Part shown: positions 54,772 to 62,498 of the stretch, piece by piece
How the letters are laid out: each line of letters opens with the position of its first letter
Numbering within the stretch: position 1 is the first letter of the stretch
Assembly: GCF_015709525.1 (NCBI RefSeq)
Contig: NZ_JADNRA010000036.1
Location: forward strand, 248,001-312,000
DNA: 64,000 bases
Origin: Methylocystis sp. L43
Lineage (GTDB): Bacteria; Pseudomonadota; Alphaproteobacteria; Rhizobiales; Beijerinckiaceae
Direction: 5' to 3'
Translations under genes and position numbers: made by a program
The notes under the pieces: model-generated
The model's database searches: none
What the model was told of the DNA's origin: nothing
Seen by the model: the letters and a program-made list of their open reading frames with translations, nothing else

Positions 54772-54796
54772 AACCCCTGGGCTAAGCGAGGGTTCC
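54772..54796 (-). promoter_or_regulatory. EcfG-like promoter (GGAAC-N16-GGTT)
   Basis: On the minus strand GGAAC (54796-54792) and GGTT (54775-54772) are 16 nt apart, 52 nt before the disordered protein. Confidence 0.55.
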
Positions 54797-55105
54797 CTTC
54801 CCGGCGCTATCCACGCCGCTGTCGCACGCTTCCGCCAGCACTTTGAGTCCTGAGAAACCCCGACGTCGCCGCCGGTTCGGGGAGGAGCGCGAGGGCAAGT
54901 CGCGACAAGTGAAATTTGGCTGTGCACGCAGTCCAGAGCGAACTCCGGCGCTTCCGCTTCGCGCGATCGATCCCGCGACGGGGCCATTTCGCCGATCGTT
55001 GGCGCAGCGCTTTGCATAAAGCCGCGCGGAATGCTGACGTCGCGGCAAGCAGCCAAAGACGCAGCTCTGAAGAACGCCTTGAGGCGTTCTTAACAGCAAA
55101 GATGT
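54797..55105. other. Intergenic region, no gene seen
   Basis: About 310 bases between the stress promoter and the transposase remnant. A frame continues from the disordered-protein gene on the minus strand, but it is Arg/Pro-rich and not supported. Confidence 0.4.
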
Positions 55106-55320
55106 AAACGACTCGACAAATGGCTTGACGACGCTCAGCGATCAGGAATTTACGCGATGCGACGCTTCGCTTGTAAGTTACGCAACGACATTCATGCGGT
55201 CCGCAATGCGGTGGCGGAACCTTGGAGCAATGGTCAAACCGAGGGACAGATCAATCGATTAAAAAACGCTCAAGCGGGGCATGTATGGCCGCAAGCGCCG
55301 AACTGCTACGAGCGCGTATG
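55106..55320 (+). pseudogene. C-terminal remnant of an ISL3-family transposase
   Basis: One plus-strand frame reads KRLDKWLDDAQRSGIYAMRRF and later AVAEPWSNGQTEGQINRLK, the well-known ISL3-type transposase C-terminus. A frameshift then breaks the following segment (SAELLRARMIPL appears in another frame). The catalytic part is missing. No terminal inverted repeats were recognised. Confidence 0.8.
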
Positions 55321-55545
55321 ATCCCGTTATCGGCATTCACGGCGCACGAAAAGTGAGGCAGACCCAATTAAATGGATATTCCCAAGCATCATGGCTCAGG
55401 CTAAATAATTGATTTTATTGAAAACGAATTCTCACGCCAAGATGGCTCCCGACACAGGCACCCCGGCGACGACGCCCAACCAATTGCCAACTGTTCCCGC
55501 GACGGGACCAACCGGGCGGCTGCGACTCCGACTGATCAACTGTCA

Positions 55546-55773
55546 TCAGGCGCGTTCCGACTTCTGGTCAATCCATTGATAGACTACCAGCGATTTAGCA
55601 CAAGGAAGGGTGCAGCTATGGCACTGTCTTTCGAATCGCGAAGCCTTGCCCTTGCGCACCCAATGTTCAAGCATTGCGTGCGCTGTTTGCGGAGAAATAT
55701 CGAAGTGGGCGGCGACATCGCGGACGCACACCCAGCTATGTGACGCTAAATAATCTTTGAGCTCCGAGAGCAT
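55546..55773 (-). CDS. feoC: FeoC-like regulator
   Basis: This 75-aa winged-helix protein (ELKDYLASHSWVCVRDVAAHF, PQTAHAMLEHWVRKG) ends with a Cys cluster (CHSCTLPC) that could bind an Fe-S cluster, as in FeoC. FeoC is thought to regulate FeoB stability or transcription. Its ATG shares one base with the feoB stop (TGATG), so it is translated by coupling. Confidence 0.87.
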   Translation of the reverse strand: MLSELKDYLASHSWVCVRDVAAHFDISPQTAHAMLEHWVRKGKASRFERQCHSCTLPCAKSLVVYQWIDQKSERA

Positions 55774-58700
55774 CAGGCTTTAGCCCCCAGGTCGCTCGCA
55801 GCGACAGTCGTCGGCCTTGCGCCAACGTACAAACTTACCGCGCCTAGTACGACAAAGTAAGTCACGACGCCCAAGATCCATGCGGCCGATGAGTAAGGAT
55901 GCAAGGCGAAAGTTCCAATCTGATAGAACAGCACTGCCGCGCCGTAGCCGATGCTGATTGTCCAAAGCACCATGAAGGCTGTCCATCGCTGGTTGGTCTC
56001 GCGCACGGTCGCAGCGGTTGTCGCTATGCAAGGGTAGCAGAGAATCAAGATGAGATAGGCGAGCGCGCCGACTTGGCCATCGAACTTGGTCGCCAGGGCC
56101 GGAGCGAGACCGGCGGCCGCTTTATGCAAACGCACCGGCTTGCCCATTCCCACCATCGCTTTGAGATTTTGTGGAACAGTCAAAGCCGCCCGATTCAGCC
56201 TTCCCAGCAGATCGAAGCCTTGCTCCTCCTTGGGCGGGGCGTGCTGCAGGCCTGGCTTTGGGCGGCCGCCCAGCTGATCGTCGCGCTGCGGCGCTTGGCC
56301 GGCATGCTCGGAGACCATTGGCGGCGCCTGCTCGGTTGCAGGCGGCGGCTTCTGCTCCATCGTCGTCGGCTTTTGCACTTCAGGCTGCACCGCGCCGGGC
56401 GCCCGGTCCGCCGCAGCCGGCGGAACACGTTGGGAAGCTGTGCGCGCCTGTTCAGCGGCGACGGCGGCGCGGACATGCGCCTGCGCCTCACTGACGTTCG
56501 GCAAGCTCATGGGATCGAGCCGGGCCATGCGCTTGCGGATAACCTTTGCGCTGACGCCCTCGATGCTGCGGCTAATCGGATGCGCTCCGCCTTTAGGGTC
56601 GATCAAAACGAGGTCGCGGCGTTCACCTCGGGCGAGATTCCATCCGGCCTCGGTGATGGCCGCGGCAAACGCCTGCGCCGTGGCCGTGCTTCGCCATAAT
56701 GCAGTAATCTTCGCTTTCGCGTCCTCCTGAGTCACACCGCCGCTGGCGCTCGTCTCGATCTCTCGCGCCGGCTTCTGGCCTGCTTGTTCCGTGACGTCCG
56801 GCGCAGCGGCCTCCGCAGGACTGGCGTCGGCCCGGTCGCTGCGTTGAACATGACCGCCTAGCGTTTGGCCTGAGCGATCGGCGCTCACCGTCTTTCCGTC
56901 CTCGGAGCCGGCGCCGCCGCCGCTCTGCTGGATCTCATGGCTGGGACTGGAGACTGCGCTGGAAGGCGGTCCTTCGATCGGTTTCGTTTCCGACGGACTC
57001 AGACTTGCCGCGGGCCCATTGTGCTGAGCTTCAGTAGGGACCGGCGGCTCCTTCGGCGGCTCCGCCGCTGCCGGCGCCATTTGCTGGGCCTGCTCCATAT
57101 AGATCGAGCTGAGCGTGGTCACGATCACCACCTTGTGCAAAGCCCCGGTGATGAGCGCCACGGTGGCCGGCCAATTGTCTTGCTGGACGCCCATTGGAGT
57201 CAGGACGGGCGTAATCGCGCGTCCTCCCGCAGCCAGCATTGATTGGTCGACGGGCTTCTGATTGAAGGAACCGTCAGTCCCCCATGCGCCAAGAATCTTC
57301 ACGAGAAACACGAGTGGGATGATGAATTTGCCGACCCGAAAGATGAACATCTTCAGGCGTATCCACGCATTGATCAGCACGTTTCTTAACTTGGGCCAGT
57401 GATAGGACGGCAACGTCTCCACGTGCAGCGAGCGCTCTTCCGGCAGCAAACTGAACTTCATGAGGAGGGATGTGAGCATCGCGAAGACGATGCCAAGAAG
57501 ATAAAAGCCGAAGATCACGAACTGGCCGTGCTCTGGAAAAAAGGCGGCAGCGAAGACCGTATACACCGCCAAGCGCCCGCCGCAGCTCATGAACGGGCTC
57601 ATCAGCACCGCCACGATCCGATCCCGCGGACGCTCCATCGTGCGCGTTGCCATGATGGCGGGCACATTACACCCGAAGCCCACCACCATCGGTATGAAGG
57701 CGTTTCCTGGAAGGCCCAACGACTTCATGACCCGGTCCATGACGAAATTGGCGCGCGCCATGTAGCCTGACTCTTCGAGAGCTGAAACGAAAAGATAGAG
57801 AAAGCCAATGATGGGAATGAAGGTCACCACCTGCAGCAGCCCGTTGCCGAGACCGTCAGCGATTAGGGCGTTGAGCCACGCGGGCGTATTGATCGTCCCG
57901 AGCAGATATCGAGGCCCGTCGATGAACAGCGTCTCGGAAAGCAACCAGAAGAATGGCCTGAAGGCGCGACTGAGCTCAATAGTGAACCAGAACAGGCAGT
58001 ACATGACGCCGACGAAAATGGGAATGCCGAGAAAGCGGTTCAGCACCACGCGATCAATCCGGTCCGACGCGCTGGAGCCAGTTACGGCGCGTTTGGGCAG
58101 CGCCTCCTCGGCAATCATATGAGCAAACCGATAGCGGCTATTGGCGATGACCGTGTCGGCCTCATCGCCCATCTCATGCAGAATTCCGCTGGCCAGCCGC
58201 ACATACGCCTGATTCACCGCCGGCGTGACCAGACGCGTTGCGAAACCGTCGCCCTCCAACAGGCGCAAAGCTAACCAACGATCGTCCAGGCGGCTTGTCG
58301 TCGACGTTTTGCGGATCATTAAGGACAGCTCCGAGATCGCTTGTTCAATCAATGGTGGATAATCGATGGAGAGGCTTGAGAACTTTCGCTCGGGGACCCA
58401 TTGCTGAACGTCAGCTTTGAGGCTTTCTATTTGTTTGCGCCTTGAAGCGACGATCGCTGCGACCGGGCAACCCAATCGGCGTTGGACAGCGTCGACATCA
58501 AGCTGCGCCTCGCGGCCATCGACGTCGTCCATAATGTTGAGCACGACCGCCACCGGAGCCGACATTTCCAGCAATTGCGTCGTCAGATAGAGACTGTGCT
58601 CGAGATGGGAGGCGTCGATGATATTGATGATCAGGTCGGCTTCCCCGGAGAGAACGTAATCTCGTGCGATCCGCTCATCGACCGACGTGGCTTCATCATA

Positions 58701-59150
58701 CGTGTCCAGGGAATGGATCCCCGGCATATCCACGACACGGAAGCGCTGATCTGCAAATTCAAACTCGCCCTCCTTCTTCTCTACCGTGACGCCTCCCCAG
58801 TTTCCAACGCGCTGATGGGTCCCCGTCAAGCCGTTGAACAGCGTGGTCTTGCCACAGTTGGGGTTGCCGACGATGGCGATCGTAATCGAATCTTTTCGAT
58901 CAATCTTCGCTTCGCCGGCGATGAGCTCAATCGACAAGGCCGACGCTTCGTCCCTACGCAGAGTGATGGATGTATCGCGCACCCGCACCTCGACCGGATC
59001 GCCGAGCGGAGCGACCCGCATGACGGTGAATTCGACGCCCGGCGTGAGGCCCATGGACAGTAATTTCTGTCGATGGGCTGTGTCGCCGCGCTCAAAGCCT
59101 GTCACGCGGCCCCGTTCTCCAACTTTCAGATCACCGAATTTGATTGTCAT
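55773..59150 (-). CDS. feoB: FeoA-FeoB fusion ferrous-iron transporter with large inserted domain
   Basis: This 1125-aa protein would import Fe(II). Residues 1-78 are a FeoA SH3-like domain (KLLSMGLTPGVEF). The FeoB G domain follows, with G1 GNPNCGKT (95-102), G3 DMPG (141-144) and G4 NIMD (205-208). The membrane part has gate motifs GFGCNVPAIMATR (491-503) and LCYPCIATTAA (1037-1047). Ordinary FeoB is about 600-800 aa. Here residues about 690-975 are inserted: Pro/Ala/Gln-rich linkers flank a folded segment at about 806-890 (ALWRSTATAQAFAAAITEAG ... LPNVSEAQ) that resembles an accessory domain of relaxase/mobilisation proteins. It is coupled to feoC downstream. Confidence 0.9.
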   Translation of the reverse strand: MTIKFGDLKVGERGRVTGFERGDTAHRQKLLSMGLTPGVEFTVMRVAPLGDPVEVRVRDTSITLRRDEASALSIELIAGEAKIDRKDSITIAIVGNPNCGKTTLFNGLTGTHQRVGNWGGVTVEKKEGEFEFADQRFRVVDMPGIHSLDTYDEATSVDERIARDYVLSGEADLIINIIDASHLEHSLYLTTQLLEMSAPVAVVLNIMDDVDGREAQLDVDAVQRRLGCPVAAIVASRRKQIESLKADVQQWVPERKFSSLSIDYPPLIEQAISELSLMIRKTSTTSRLDDRWLALRLLEGDGFATRLVTPAVNQAYVRLASGILHEMGDEADTVIANSRYRFAHMIAEEALPKRAVTGSSASDRIDRVVLNRFLGIPIFVGVMYCLFWFTIELSRAFRPFFWLLSETLFIDGPRYLLGTINTPAWLNALIADGLGNGLLQVVTFIPIIGFLYLFVSALEESGYMARANFVMDRVMKSLGLPGNAFIPMVVGFGCNVPAIMATRTMERPRDRIVAVLMSPFMSCGGRLAVYTVFAAAFFPEHGQFVIFGFYLLGIVFAMLTSLLMKFSLLPEERSLHVETLPSYHWPKLRNVLINAWIRLKMFIFRVGKFIIPLVFLVKILGAWGTDGSFNQKPVDQSMLAAGGRAITPVLTPMGVQQDNWPATVALITGALHKVVIVTTLSSIYMEQAQQMAPAAAEPPKEPPVPTEAQHNGPAASLSPSETKPIEGPPSSAVSSPSHEIQQSGGGAGSEDGKTVSADRSGQTLGGHVQRSDRADASPAEAAAPDVTEQAGQKPAREIETSASGGVTQEDAKAKITALWRSTATAQAFAAAITEAGWNLARGERRDLVLIDPKGGAHPISRSIEGVSAKVIRKRMARLDPMSLPNVSEAQAHVRAAVAAEQARTASQRVPPAAADRAPGAVQPEVQKPTTMEQKPPPATEQAPPMVSEHAGQAPQRDDQLGGRPKPGLQHAPPKEEQGFDLLGRLNRAALTVPQNLKAMVGMGKPVRLHKAAAGLAPALATKFDGQVGALAYLILILCYPCIATTAATVRETNQRWTAFMVLWTISIGYGAAVLFYQIGTFALHPYSSAAWILGVVTYFVVLGAVSLYVGARPTTVAASDLGAKA

Positions 59151-59374
59151 CGTAGCGACTCTCGCTAATTCGAACCGGCCGCCGAGGCCGATGGAGTTGG
59201 GCGACGGGAGCGAGAAATGCTCGCTTCCGCCGATCGAAGCCCGTTCGTCAGAAGCCGATGTCGGGAGCCATCTTGGCTTGAGAATATGGAACTTCGCGTT
59301 AAGAAAGCCATCAAACGGGTTTGTGCGTCGGCATCGGCGCGGGTCGTGCGGTCGATCGGGGAACAGCGCAGCTT

Positions 59375-59482
59375 CTAATTGGGCGCGCGAAGAAAATCGT
59401 CGTGCCTGTCGACCTCGATGGTCACCGTCGCCGTCATGCCCGGCTCAAGCAGCAAATCGGGATTGGGCGCATCGATGGCGAC
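59375..59482 (-). pseudogene. Fragment of a MacA/RND-type periplasmic adaptor gene
   Basis: The minus strand reads IDAPNPDLLLEPGMTATVTI and EVDRHDDFLRAPN, the late beta-barrel segment of HlyD/MacA-type efflux adaptors, and then meets a stop. No start and no other domains are present. Confidence 0.65.
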
Positions 59483-59504
59483 ATCGTTGGCCGCGCCATT
59501 TCCG

Positions 59505-59658
59505 CGGCGACGATCGCATCTATGTGGCGCGCGCTATTGCAGCGCGCGCTGGCCTCTCGCAGGCCGACGCCGAAAGGCGAGTCGGCGCGCTTTCCGAACA
59601 GCTGAAGACTTCCGCCGACAACGTGCGGGCAGCGACCGAAACCGCGCGCAAAGGCGGA
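59505..59658 (+). pseudogene. Fragment of a membrane-protein gene joined to smbP
   Basis: The plus-strand frame DDRIYVARAIAARAGLSQADAERRV followed by ETARKGG matches the pre-membrane C-terminal region of a common alphaproteobacterial membrane protein. The expected final membrane helix is replaced in the same frame by the smbP signal peptide. Confidence 0.55.
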
Positions 59659-59910
59659 ATGATCGCCTTGTTGACCCTCGGGCTGGTTTGCTCCTTTGCG
59701 CCGCGCCTCGCGCTCGCGCATGAGAGTCATTTGGCCCAGGCGATCTCCCATACTCGCGAAGCCGTCTCGGCCGGCCGGGAGGGTAAGCCAAGCTCGCTGG
59801 TCCTGCACGCCACTGAAGCCCTCCATCATGCCTCGGCGGCACAAGCCGAACGGCCGAATGCGCAGGTGAAGGAGGCGATCGCTCGCCTGAAGGAAGCGAT
59901 TATTTGGTAA
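59659..59910 (+). CDS. smbP: SmbP-like small metal-binding protein
   Basis: This 83-aa protein has a signal peptide (residues 1-20, ending LALA) and a His-rich helical mature part (HESHLAQAISHTREAV, LHATEALHHASAAQ). That is the pattern of SmbP, a periplasmic copper-binding helical-bundle protein described in Nitrosomonas. AAGGCGG precedes the ATG at 59659. The same frame stays open upstream into a fragment of another gene, so a longer fusion product cannot be excluded. It lies beside the feo locus on the opposite strand and is followed by a terminator. Confidence 0.8.
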   Translation: MIALLTLGLVCSFAPRLALAHESHLAQAISHTREAVSAGREGKPSSLVLHATEALHHASAAQAERPNAQVKEAIARLKEAIIW

Positions 59911-59999
59911 GAAGAAAACGCCGCGCTGCGACAACGATCGCTTACCGCGCGCTGCAACGACTGGAACGCGCGCCACAATAAGCGTTTGTGTTTGGTTAC

Positions 60000-60030
60000 G
60001 CGACGGCCTTTTCCAGGCCGCCGCTTTTTT
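60000..60030 (+). terminator. Rho-independent terminator after smbP
   Basis: A 9-bp GC-rich stem with one mismatch (GCGACGGCC / GGCCGCCGC) and a 7-nt loop is followed directly by six T residues. Confidence 0.75.
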
Positions 60031-60342
60031 ATTTCCGGAGTCACTTGCGAAAAGCGCAATGGTCGGCAGCGCACAACGATCACGACTAACATCGAGCTCT
60101 AGTCGGGGTTGTCAACTCACCGCGCGTCAGACCCTTTGCCAATTTTGCTGCAAGGAAAGTTATTCTGTTCCTCGGCATAAGCGGCGGTCAATGCGACTCG
60201 AACTTTGAGGCGCGAAACCGCTTCGAGGAAACGGGCCACTTCCGCGGCACTTGACCCGCTTGCCAGTTTGCGCGGTTCACGGGCGTAGTCCATCTGTTAG
60301 AGGATGCCCTCGCAGCCTAGCGTCACGTGCCATCGGGCGCTG
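60031..60342. other. Intergenic region, no gene seen
   Basis: About 310 bases between the smbP terminator and an IS remnant. No convincing gene or repeat was recognised on either strand. Confidence 0.45.
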
Positions 60343-60580
60343 CTAAAGTCGCGACGGCGTCCGCACGGCGAACGCCGGGATGAAGACCTCTGGCGCTGGC
60401 GCGGCTTGCAGCTCAATGATTCATTGCGGGCGCTCGGTATTGTAACGCCGCCGCCAACCTTTGATTGCGACCCTTGCCTCGTTACAAGAACAAAGAAACC
60501 TCGCCGTCGAGAAGTTCGCCTCGCGGTAAACGTTAGAGCTTTCGCGATACCGTTCTCTCAAGAACGCCGGGCGTGATATA
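60343..60580 (-). pseudogene. Remnant of an IS3-type transposase (OrfB C-terminus)
   Basis: The minus strand reads REANFSTARFLCSCNEARVA then IKGWRRRYNTERPQ and, after an in-frame stop, APAPEVFIPAFA. This corresponds to the integrase C-terminus (EAWRxDYNxxRPH) and the usual tail of IS3-like transposases. It is short, interrupted, and without recognisable ends. Confidence 0.7.
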
Positions 60581-60704
60581 GGAGGTCTTGGCGCCGACGC
60601 GCCGACCACCGGTTGTGACAAGAGTTTGTCGTATGACAAACTGAAAGCGAGACGAAATTCGCGGGGCGGACCACCGATTCGTCGGGGCGATTTTTGGAGG
60701 CCAC

Positions 60705-62498
60705 ATGAGCGAGCAAATCATTCAGGGCGGCGTTTCCCGTGACCGGGCCGCGCTTACAGAAGGACGGACCGGAGAGAGTTCGGATTCCCGTGGCGCAAAG
60801 GCCGCTAAGAAAAAACGCAATCGCAACACGCCGCTGTACCGATGGTCGTTCACCATCCACAAATGGGCCGGGCTCATCGCCGCCGTGTGGCTCGGCGTGC
60901 TGGGATTGACAGGCTTTTTCATGAACAATGGCGAATGGCGCTGGCTTCAACAGGTCACGGCGCCAACCTGGCTCGCCAGCGAGAATGTGGCGCAGAACGC
61001 CGCGCGCAATGTTTTCCGCTATCTGCAGATCGATCCGGCCAATACGTCCGTTCGCGTCGCTGGCGGCCCGCGTGGATTGTGGCGCAGCGCCGATGGCGGC
61101 GCCAGCTGGTCGCCGACTCGTTTCGAGGGCTACGCGCATCCGCAGATTTTCGCCGTCGAAGCGGACCCCGTGCGCGGCTGGGAAAGGCTGTGGATCGGGA
61201 CCGACGACGGTCTGTTCGTGACGACCGACAAGGGCGAGACGGCGCGGCCGGTGGCGCTTTCGGGCGAGTCTGTCACGGCGCTGGCGCAAGGCGCGTCTTC
61301 TTCCGAAATGCTCGGCGTCGTCGACAAGTCGCGCGTGTTTCGTTTCGATCCCAATACGCCGTCAAAGATCGAAATGCTCGATCTTGGGCCGCTGCCCAAA
61401 GAAGCGCGCCCAGAGTCGGTTCGCTTGCACCGATTAATCCGCTCGATTCATTTCGGGCGGGGACTGTTCGAGCCGGCGATTTCGCGGCTGATCAACGATT
61501 TCGGCGGGCTCGCGATGTTCTTCCTCGCGATAACCGGGCTACTGTATTGGGGATTCGGCAAGTGGTGGCGCATGCAGGCCAAGGCGGGCGTGCGCGGCAT
61601 GTCGCCGGAAGCCAAGCGCACGACGACGAGCTGGCTCTATCGGATTCACGGCGCGACCATCGGCTTGCTGTGCGCGCCCATCCTGCTTTATCTGGCGCTC
61701 ACCGGCATTGTCATCGACCATGACAGGGAACTCGGCGACCTGCTGCGCAGCACAATGACGCCGAAGGCGCTCTACACGCCGGCCTTCAGGCCGAGCCTTT
61801 GGGACGAGCGCATCGACGCGATCGTCGGCTATCCCGGCGCGCCGGGAGTCTTCTCGGTCGGCAATTTCCTCGGTCTGTTCACCACGGCCGACGGCGGCAA
61901 GACCTGGGCGCGCGAGGACGACGCCGAGGGCAAGCCGATTGGCGGCGCCAATCGCATGCGTCGCATTGGCGACCGCATCGTCATGATGTCGGGCATGGGC
62001 TCGAATGCGACGATCCGCGGCGACGACTTCGTCTTTCGTCAAGCGGCGCTTGCCCCGCCGGAAGGCATGGGCATAGGACCCGGCCGCGGCATGGGCAGGA
62101 CGAAGGAAATGAGCGAGCGCCGCGGCGATGCCGCCGCATCTGGAAATCAGCCTCCGCACGGGGCCGGCGAGTCAGCGGGCCGTCCCGCGCGGCCCATGAT
62201 GATGGGCGCGATGAGCCGCGGCTTTGCGCCCACCGACGTCACCGCCTTTAACGGCGATCTTTTATGGCGCACGGGCGCGAAGTTCGTCGTGACGAGCCTC
62301 GACGGCGCACGCATCAAAATGCTCGAACCGACGCAGCCCGAGGCGCCCGGCGTCCCGATGTTCATGTGGCTGCGCAGCCTTCACACCGGCGCGCTGTTCT
62401 GGAGCGAATGGCGCTGGGTGAACGATATTTTCGCGACGCTCGCACTCTTCCTGATCGCGACCGGCCTCATTCGCTGGTGGCGCCAGAAGTGGATGTGA
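60705..62498 (+). CDS. PepSY-type membrane protein with beta-propeller-like insert
   Basis: This 597-aa protein has the PepSY-TM layout: a first helix after IHKWAGLIAAVWLGVLG, a central pair (GGLAMFFLAITGLLYWG, IHGATIGLLCAPILLYLALTG) and a final helix (IFATLALFLIATGLI). The extracytoplasmic loops carry BNR/Asp-box-like units (GLWRSADGGASW, GLFVTTDKGE, GLFTTADGGKTW). A Met-rich segment (GMGIGPGRGMG, MMMGAMSRGF) could bind copper. GGAGG precedes the ATG by 5 nt. A role in periplasmic metal reduction is inferred from PepSY relatives. Confidence 0.83.
   Translation: MSEQIIQGGVSRDRAALTEGRTGESSDSRGAKAAKKKRNRNTPLYRWSFTIHKWAGLIAAVWLGVLGLTGFFMNNGEWRWLQQVTAPTWLASENVAQNAARNVFRYLQIDPANTSVRVAGGPRGLWRSADGGASWSPTRFEGYAHPQIFAVEADPVRGWERLWIGTDDGLFVTTDKGETARPVALSGESVTALAQGASSSEMLGVVDKSRVFRFDPNTPSKIEMLDLGPLPKEARPESVRLHRLIRSIHFGRGLFEPAISRLINDFGGLAMFFLAITGLLYWGFGKWWRMQAKAGVRGMSPEAKRTTTSWLYRIHGATIGLLCAPILLYLALTGIVIDHDRELGDLLRSTMTPKALYTPAFRPSLWDERIDAIVGYPGAPGVFSVGNFLGLFTTADGGKTWAREDDAEGKPIGGANRMRRIGDRIVMMSGMGSNATIRGDDFVFRQAALAPPEGMGIGPGRGMGRTKEMSERRGDAAASGNQPPHGAGESAGRPARPMMMGAMSRGFAPTDVTAFNGDLLWRTGAKFVVTSLDGARIKMLEPTQPEAPGVPMFMWLRSLHTGALFWSEWRWVNDIFATLALFLIATGLIRWWRQKWM

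Noticed and set aside
54797-55056. Longer form of the disordered protein (243 codons)
   Set aside because: The ribosome-binding site before 54720 and the promoter at 54772-54796 both support the short form.
38905-62498. The two PepSY proteins as recent duplicates
   Set aside because: They share only the helix layout and His motifs; the loops differ completely, so they are separate family members.
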